From Bacteroidales bacterium (lineage in GTDB: Bacteria > Bacteroidota > Bacteroidia > Bacteroidales > DYOH01), in contig DAOVUO010000138.1 in the NCBI GenBank assembly GCA_030632545.1, forward strand, positions 1 through 6,711: DNA of 6,711 bases. Reading direction: 5' to 3'. The translations under genes were made by a program, and so were the position numbers. Shown in pieces: positions 1 to 4,500 of this stretch; the first letter of the stretch is position 1, and each line of letters starts with the position of its first letter. Under the pieces are notes generated by a model, which was not told where the DNA came from, made no database searches, and saw only the letters and a list, made by a program, of their open reading frames with translations.

Positions 1-1
1 A

Positions 2-1888
2 AATACTTATACCGAAAAAATTGAGTATTATGAATCTTTGGCATCAAAACTGATATTTAATGACCCTGAGAAATCACTAGAATACTTAAATTTATCTTAC
101 AAATTAGCCCAAAAGAATAATGATTTTGCCGCTCAAGCAAATATTTCTATAAAAATAGGGGAAGTTTATTATGATTTGGGGAAATACAAAGAAGCTCTTA
201 ATTATGATTTAAAAGCTTACAGATACTACGAAAAGATTGACAATAAGAGAGGTATAGCTATTGCTTTAAACGAATTGGGTACTATGTACGATATTTTGGG
301 ACAAACGAAAAAGGCAATTGAGCACTTGCAAGCATCTCTAAAAATTCGTATTGAGCTAAACGATTCTATGCTAATTGCTGCTTCTTATAATAATATTGGC
401 GTTTTCTATTATTATCAGGAAGACTATACAAGTGCGCTGCAAAACTACAATTTGGCAGTAAAAATGTTATCACAATCTAATCCTAAATTATGTATACGTT
501 ATAAAGCTTCATATCTGAACAATATTGGTGAAATATATTTAATTCAGCAAAAATTTGAGCTTGCATCTGAGTACTTTAATCAGTCCATTGAAATAAGTAA
601 AAAGCTGGATAATTATTATTTGACCTCAATGACATTGATGAATATTGCTTCACTTTATTCGGATCAGAAAAAAACAGCAAAAGCAAAATTTCTTCTTGAT
701 CAGAGTCTTGAACTTGCAAAAAAATTGGATAATAAACTTTTAATCCGTGATATTTATGAAAAGCAAGCACATGTTTATAATCAGAATAGAGAATTGGCTA
801 AGGCAATAGACGCATTAAAAAAACTTGGCATAGTAAAGGACGAAATATTTAATGAGCAACATATAAAGGCGATAGCCGAAATGAATACAAAGTATGAAAC
901 TGCTCAGAAAGAAAAGAAAATAACTTTATTGAAATTTGAAAAAAGGCGAGATAGCCTTTTGCGAAATATTTCTATCATAATTGCTATTTTTGGAGTAGTT
1001 ATTACTGTTATGGTTTTTTGGGCTTATAAGAAAATACAAAAGGCTAATTTATTATTAAGAAGCCATCAAACACAATTAGCCACGCAGTTTAGCGAAATTC
1101 AAATACAAAAAGAAACTATTCAAGATATTAACCAAAGCATGACCGATAGTATTGTTTATGCTAGTAATATTCAAAAAGCATTTTTGCCTTCTTTTAGAAA
1201 ACTGGAACAATATTTTCCGAATAGTTTTATTGTTTATAGGCCACGAGATATTGTTTCTGGTGACTTTTTTTGGATTAAAAAGAAAAAAAAACGAATTATA
1301 TTTGCTGTCGCAGACTGTACTGGACATGGAGTTCCTGGTGCTTTTATGAGTATGCTGGGAGTTTCTTTTCTCAACGAAATTTCTAATATATCTGATGTTT
1401 CAAATGCCGCCGAAATACTTGAAATACTTCGCTATAAAGTAAAAATAGCGTTAAAACAAGATGGAACATACGGGAGTTCAAAAGATGGAATGGACATTGC
1501 CCTGTGTATGTATAATCTTGAAACTAAGGGTTTGTGTTATGCTGGTGCGTATAATCCACTTATAATTATTCGAAATAACGAATTGTTCGAATATAAGGCA
1601 ACCAAATCGCCTATTGGAATATATCCAAAAGAAAAAGAATTTGAAAATAACGAAATTCAAGTTTTTGAAAATGACAGAATATACATGTATTCTGATGGAT
1701 TTATGGATCAATTTGGTGGGGAAAATGGGAAAAAATATAAATCAAGAAATTTAAAACAATTATTATTATCGATAAGTTTAGAAACAATGGATAAGCAAAA
1801 AATTGAACTTGAAAATGAATTTGATAGTTGGATGGGCTCTTCTTACGAACAAATTGATGATATGATAATAATGGGGATTAAAATATAA
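2..1888 (+). CDS. TPR-repeat membrane sensor with SpoIIE/PP2C-type serine phosphatase domain (5' end outside window)
   Basis: Probably a membrane-anchored protein phosphatase that senses with TPRs and dephosphorylates a cytoplasmic phosphoserine/threonine target, often an anti-sigma antagonist in this family. The frame is open to the left edge, so the true start and an expected signal peptide are missing; an in-frame TTG at 38 is not a credible start because the TPR helix already runs through it. Counting from that codon: about five TPRs at 33-230, a helical segment at 250-305, a membrane helix at 309-331, a coiled coil at 333-368 and the SpoIIE domain at 370-616. The catalytic metal ligands look intact: SGDFFW (D409), ADCTGHGVPGA (D426), DGMD (483-486), YSDGFMDQFGG (D553) and QIDDM (D607, D608). 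By family precedent the TPRs face the periplasm. Its substrate and any partner STAS or anti-sigma kinase are not in the window. The architecture is certain; the physiological role is unknown. Confidence 0.93.
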   Translation, partial: NTYTEKIEYYESLASKLIFNDPEKSLEYLNLSYKLAQKNNDFAAQANISIKIGEVYYDLGKYKEALNYDLKAYRYYEKIDNKRGIAIALNELGTMYDILGQTKKAIEHLQASLKIRIELNDSMLIAASYNNIGVFYYYQEDYTSALQNYNLAVKMLSQSNPKLCIRYKASYLNNIGEIYLIQQKFELASEYFNQSIEISKKLDNYYLTSMTLMNIASLYSDQKKTAKAKFLLDQSLELAKKLDNKLLIRDIYEKQAHVYNQNRELAKAIDALKKLGIVKDEIFNEQHIKAIAEMNTKYETAQKEKKITLLKFEKRRDSLLRNISIIIAIFGVVITVMVFWAYKKIQKANLLLRSHQTQLATQFSEIQIQKETIQDINQSMTDSIVYASNIQKAFLPSFRKLEQYFPNSFIVYRPRDIVSGDFFWIKKKKKRIIFAVADCTGHGVPGAFMSMLGVSFLNEISNISDVSNAAEILEILRYKVKIALKQDGTYGSSKDGMDIALCMYNLETKGLCYAGAYNPLIIIRNNELFEYKATKSPIGIYPKEKEFENNEIQVFENDRIYMYSDGFMDQFGGENGKKYKSRNLKQLLLSISLETMDKQKIELENEFDSWMGSSYEQIDDMIIMGIKI

Positions 1889-1960
1889 GTCAATTTATAC
1901 TCTCAATAGTACCCCGTTGTTTGGAAATTATTATAGGTCAGGAGTTCTGAATATCATTAG

Positions 1961-1980
1961 CAGCGGAATTTATGCCGTTG
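1961..1980. repeat. Short imperfect hairpin, possible REP-like unit
   Basis: CAGCGG (1961-1966) pairs with CCGTTG (1975-1980) through six pairs, one of them a G-T wobble, around an eight-base loop. It lies 21 bases before the much stronger palindrome at 2002-2041. Two adjacent hairpins of this kind resemble REP-type intergenic repeats, but alone this one could be chance. Confidence 0.4.
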
Positions 1981-2001
1981 TTTCAAAGCCACAAGGAGCT
2001 G

Positions 2002-2041
2002 GGGCTTTATCCCAAATTGTTTGATATTTGGGATAAAGCCC
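2002..2041. repeat. Perfect 16-bp inverted repeat, REP-like palindrome
   Basis: The arms at 2002-2017 (GGGCTTTATCCCAAAT) and 2026-2041 are exact reverse complements with an eight-base loop, giving a stem of 16 pairs without mismatch. No T-tract follows on either strand, so this is not a standard intrinsic terminator. Each arm also contains the half-palindromic core GGGNTTTANCCC or a close variant, a look shared by intergenic palindromes I associate with IS200/REP-associated transposases (RAYT) in Bacteroidota. No transposase lies in the window. Copy number elsewhere in the genome is unknown. Confidence 0.75.
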
Positions 2042-2176
2042 GATATTGGTTCTTAATGTTTTGACCATTAAATAAATGTGATGCCTAATCATATTTATCG
2101 TAGCTTAGCTTGAAGGCACTGGGCAGCATTCTGTGTAATATTATAATAAAATGATTTTTGGGCTCTTTAATGCTTA

Positions 2177-2212
2177 AAAAAACCTCCAACATTTTTAGTG
2201 TGGAGGTTTTTT
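2177..2212. terminator. Bidirectional intrinsic terminator for convergent genes
   Basis: The stem AAAAAACCTCCA (2177-2188) pairs with TGGAGGTTTTTT (2201-2212). Two further pairs (CA 2190-2191 with TG 2199-2200) form after a bulged A at 2189, leaving a loop of seven bases. The A-run on one side and T-run on the other give a U-tract in both directions. It ends 22 bases past the stop of the minus-strand HU-SPOR gene and lies about 290 bases past the stop of the plus-strand phosphatase gene, so it should stop transcripts from both. Confidence 0.88.
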
Positions 2213-2234
2213 GTAAACAATATTGTACTTTTAT

Positions 2235-3446
2235 TTATTTTCTAACTAAAAGCCATACACCTATATCTGGTTTTTTTTGGTGAAAGCGTTCAAACGATTT
2301 TAGTGCTTCATCTACCGAAGTATACTTACTTAATGCCACTCTATTAAGGCCACCTTTAGCAGGAATAATCACAGATTGATATCCTAAACTTATTAATTCT
2401 TCTTTTAACCTTTTTGCATTATTCTTCTTGCTAAAACTTCCAACAATTAAATAGAGTTCAGTCCTATTCGTTATTTCAATTTCATTAAGCTTTGTTCCGC
2501 TTATGCCAGCTAAAGCATAATGCTTATCTACAAGAGGCTTATTTTTTTCAACTATCGGCTCTTCTACAGGTTTTGTGTTTTCCTCTGTTTGCTCATTTGT
2601 AAGCTTCGTATTAAGCGAATCAACTTTATTTATATTATTCTCTTCATAGTCAATGTCATTCTTGATTTTTTCTTCAACATCTAGCCCATCGATAAGAACA
2701 TTATTTTCGCTTGACGATGTAGAGTCATTATTGGCTAATAAATCTGATTGTGATAAGCTTCCAGTTAGTGATTTAATATCAGACCAAAAAGCTTGGGTTT
2801 TTGCACTTATAATTTGTCCAAATTTCACTTCTTGATTTTCACTTTTCATAAATATGGAAACAATTGGTACTGCTATAATTAGCAAAATAATTGTTACCCA
2901 TATAGGCCACATTTTTTTTATTTTTGGTATTACTTCTCCTTTAGAGCCAATTTTTATTGGCTTTACAGTTTTTATAGGTTTTGTTTTTTTTGCTTTAACA
3001 GGAATTTTCTTTTGCTTCGATTTTTTTCCTAATGTAGAAACGCTTGTTGATTCCATTCCATTTGCAACAGCATAAAAATTACTTTTTTCGTTTGCGCTAA
3101 ATACCAGTTTTTGTTTTGCATCGAAATGTAATTTTCCAATGTCACCAATTAATGCCGACCGGTTCGAAGCTAAGTTGTTTTTCACTTCTTGAATGAACTG
3201 ACGTACCATTTGAGTAGCTAATTCTTTTGGTAAGCTTGCTTCGTAAACTAAAAAGTTGGCAATGTTTTCGTCCTCTTTATTAGTTTTCTCTACAAAATGG
3301 AGGTGCAATGTTGGGGGTGAAAATTTATTATTTTCTCCTATTTGAGCTGACTGATACTCGCCACGAAAAGTACCTAAACCAGGAATTTGTATTTTTCCTT
3401 TAATGATAATGGCGTCTTTAAGATATTGAACAAATTCTTTTGTCAT
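2235..3446 (-). CDS. HU-CCDC81-type membrane protein with C-terminal SPOR domain
   Basis: Probably an inner-membrane protein with a cytoplasmic HU/IHF-like region and a periplasmic peptidoglycan-binding SPOR domain. In its 403 residues I see: a tandem HU-CCDC81-like region at about 1-125, recognised by the N-terminal pattern with PGLGTF at 22-27 and IGDIGKLHF at 100-108; a lysine-rich linker at 141-178 (16 Lys, one Glu); a membrane helix at 180-199, where the positive linker predicts a cytoplasmic N-terminus; an acidic, Asn/Ser-rich periplasmic linker at 200-327; and a SPOR domain at 328-401 (LYLIVGSF, LNRVALSKY, WLLVRK). SPOR domains usually bind denuded glycans at division sites. The ATG start fits because the HU-like fold begins at once; it has no Shine-Dalgarno sequence. 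It is divergent from the SPOR lipoprotein gene at 3682. DNA binding is inferred from the fold and charge; the HU-CCDC81 branch could instead bind protein. Confidence 0.88.
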   Translation of the reverse strand: MTKEFVQYLKDAIIIKGKIQIPGLGTFRGEYQSAQIGENNKFSPPTLHLHFVEKTNKEDENIANFLVYEASLPKELATQMVRQFIQEVKNNLASNRSALIGDIGKLHFDAKQKLVFSANEKSNFYAVANGMESTSVSTLGKKSKQKKIPVKAKKTKPIKTVKPIKIGSKGEVIPKIKKMWPIWVTIILLIIAVPIVSIFMKSENQEVKFGQIISAKTQAFWSDIKSLTGSLSQSDLLANNDSTSSSENNVLIDGLDVEEKIKNDIDYEENNINKVDSLNTKLTNEQTEENTKPVEEPIVEKNKPLVDKHYALAGISGTKLNEIEITNRTELYLIVGSFSKKNNAKRLKEELISLGYQSVIIPAKGGLNRVALSKYTSVDEALKSFERFHQKKPDIGVWLLVRK

Positions 3447-3510
3447 AATAATTAATGCTAATCTAAAAATTTGTATAAAGTTTGTTGGGTGTAAAATTAC
3501 TAATCTAGCA

Positions 3511-3541
3511 CAAAAATAGAAAATAATTTTTTCTATATCAA
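3511..3541 (-). promoter_or_regulatory. Candidate Bacteroidota promoter for the HU-SPOR gene
   Basis: On the minus strand TATTTTTG (plus positions 3511-3518) matches the TAnnTTTG -7 element of the phylum's major sigma factor. A partial -33 element, TTG at plus 3539-3541, lies 20 bases upstream of it. Transcription would begin near 3504, giving a leader of about 55-60 bases before the ATG at 3446. The -33 match is incomplete and AT-rich DNA yields such motifs by chance. Confidence 0.45.
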
Positions 3542-3626
3542 CACTATATTACATATAAATGCAAAATCATTGCCAAAGTTTAAATTAATAGTATCAGATT
3601 TTTTAAAGTATAAAATGGCTTAAATC

Positions 3627-3657
3627 TTATGTGTTGTGAAAAAAAGTTGTATTTTTG
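3627..3657 (+). promoter_or_regulatory. Candidate Bacteroidota promoter for the SPOR lipoprotein gene
   Basis: TATTTTTG at 3650-3657 is a perfect TAnnTTTG -7 element and is identical to the one on the opposite strand at 3511-3518. The -33 region has only TTATG at 3627-3631, with 18 bases between. Transcription would start near 3665, leaving a leader of under 20 bases before the ATG at 3682. A second match, TAAATTTG at 3667-3674, would start transcription at about the ATG and is less likely. Confidence 0.45.
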
Positions 3658-3681
3658 AATAAACTTTAAATTTGTTGCATT

Positions 3682-4317
3682 ATGAAATTAAAAATTCTTT
3701 ATGCTTTTGTTATCTCAATTTTTCTTTATTCTAGTTGTGGTAACGTAAAAGAGCGAAAAACGGATGTTCCAGAGGGGAATGTCGAAAATGTTACTTCTTA
3801 CACAGATCCTATTGAAAGTGAAACTGATAATGATATTTTATATAGTGACTCCTTGGAAAGTAACTTGGCTGAAAATACAGTTTTGTCTAGCGAAGATGAA
3901 TTTTCTGGTTTTGTTTCTGATTCTCTTGACGAAATAGAAAACGCCGTGCCTGAGCAAATAATAGTTGAAAATTCATCAACTGAGGTGGAGAACAATAATG
4001 CGAGTACAGAAATAGTAAGCAATAACACTTCAACAGCAGTTTCTTCTTCTGTTACAAGTACTTCAACTAAAAGTGGTTTGATAAACTATAAAAGGTATTA
4101 CGTTATTGCTGGGAGTTTTAAAAATCTAACAAAAGCTCAAGGCTTAAATAAGCAATTTAATAAAGAAGGTGTTAAATCTTATATTTCAGGCCCTATAAAT
4201 GGTTATCATAGAGTTATTGTTGGTAAATACAATCAGAAAAAAGTCGCATTAAAAGATCTTACCAAATTACGTAGAAAATATCTAAAGTTACGTTTTTGGT
4301 TATTAGGTGAGATGTAG
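3682..4317 (+). CDS. SPOR-domain lipoprotein
   Basis: A small predicted lipoprotein (211 residues) that likely binds peptidoglycan, perhaps at the division site. The N-terminus has a short positive start (MKLK), a hydrophobic stretch and a relaxed lipobox ending LYSSC, with Cys19 as the probable lipidated residue; -3 is Tyr rather than Leu, which Bacteroidota signal peptides often tolerate. Residues 20-95 are rich in Asp and Glu and 96-132 in Ser, Thr and Asn, so the linker is probably disordered. The SPOR domain covers about 138-208 (YYVIAGSF, YHRVIVGKY, FWLLGEM). It resembles the SPOR domain of the divergent HU-SPOR gene, sharing GSF, an RV...KY block and a terminal WLL. No canonical surface-export signal (K or Q followed by acidic residues) follows the Cys, so it may stay periplasmic. 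There is no Shine-Dalgarno sequence. It appears monocistronic, with a terminator at 4363-4397. The exact role is unknown. Confidence 0.9.
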   Translation: MKLKILYAFVISIFLYSSCGNVKERKTDVPEGNVENVTSYTDPIESETDNDILYSDSLESNLAENTVLSSEDEFSGFVSDSLDEIENAVPEQIIVENSSTEVENNNASTEIVSNNTSTAVSSSVTSTSTKSGLINYKRYYVIAGSFKNLTKAQGLNKQFNKEGVKSYISGPINGYHRVIVGKYNQKKVALKDLTKLRRKYLKLRFWLLGEM

Positions 4318-4362
4318 ATTATTGTTCAACAAAATAATTTATTAATGTGCTAGGCATTATAT

Positions 4363-4397
4363 AAAGCTGTAAGTTTTTTTTATACTTGCAGCTTTTT
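4363..4397 (+). terminator. Intrinsic terminator after the SPOR lipoprotein gene
   Basis: AAAGCTGTAAG (4363-4373) pairs with CTTGCAGCTTT (4385-4395) over 11 positions with one G-T wobble. The loop is 11 bases, mostly T, and the stem runs into a five-T tract (4393-4397). It begins about 45 bases after the stop codon at 4317. The T-tract is short but the position and shape fit. Confidence 0.7.
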
Positions 4398-4431
4398 AGT
4401 TTGTGGGTATATTATTAGTTCGTAAAGTTTA

Positions 4432-4462
4432 CAATAGTTTCCCGAACATCGTGGAACTATTG
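4432..4462. repeat. Inverted repeat downstream of the Cache-GAF-PAS gene
   Basis: CAATAGTT (4432-4439) is the exact complement of AACTATTG (4455-4462). Pairing continues inward to 4445/4449 with one wobble and one mismatch, leaving a three-base loop. It lies 38 bases past the stop of the minus-strand sensor gene. Neither strand has a T-tract after it, so it may be a weak or factor-dependent terminator, or an mRNA 3'-end stabiliser. A competing pairing of GTTCG (4418-4422) with CGAAC (4443-4447) is also possible. Confidence 0.55.
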
Positions 4463-4500
4463 GGTAGTAGAACCGAACCATTAATGTAATTGCGTGTAGT

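Larger units (their letters stand above)
1889..2234. other. Non-coding interval between convergent genes
   Basis: No credible gene lies in these 346 bases. The interval contains a pair of palindromic hairpins (1961-1980, 2002-2041) and a bidirectional terminator (2177-2212). CCGTTGTTT occurs twice, at 1914-1922 and 1975-1983. A 30-codon frame from an ATG at 1972 runs straight through the large hairpin and looks accidental. The stretch 2042-2170 holds nothing recognisable beyond a short TAGCT tandem near 2100. The base composition around the hairpins is somewhat richer in G and C than the surrounding spacers, which would fit an inserted repeat element. Confidence 0.7.

Noticed and set aside
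38..40. TTG as the start codon of the phosphatase gene
   Set aside because: The frame remains open to the window edge and the upstream codons continue the same TPR-type helix; a signal peptide is expected further upstream.
2002..2041. Reading the large palindrome as the terminator of the phosphatase gene
   Set aside because: No T-tract follows the stem on the plus or minus strand, while a textbook bidirectional terminator is present at 2177-2212.
1972..2064. A 30-codon plus-strand frame starting at an ATG at 1972
   Set aside because: It spans the perfect palindrome, has no ribosome-binding signal or recognisable protein pattern, and is best explained as chance coding through a repeat.
4441..4500. 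A frameshifted histidine-kinase remnant after the sensor stop codon
   Set aside because: The sequence past the stop shows no H-box or ATPase motifs and is occupied by a hairpin and the neighbour's terminator, so no lost output domain is visible.
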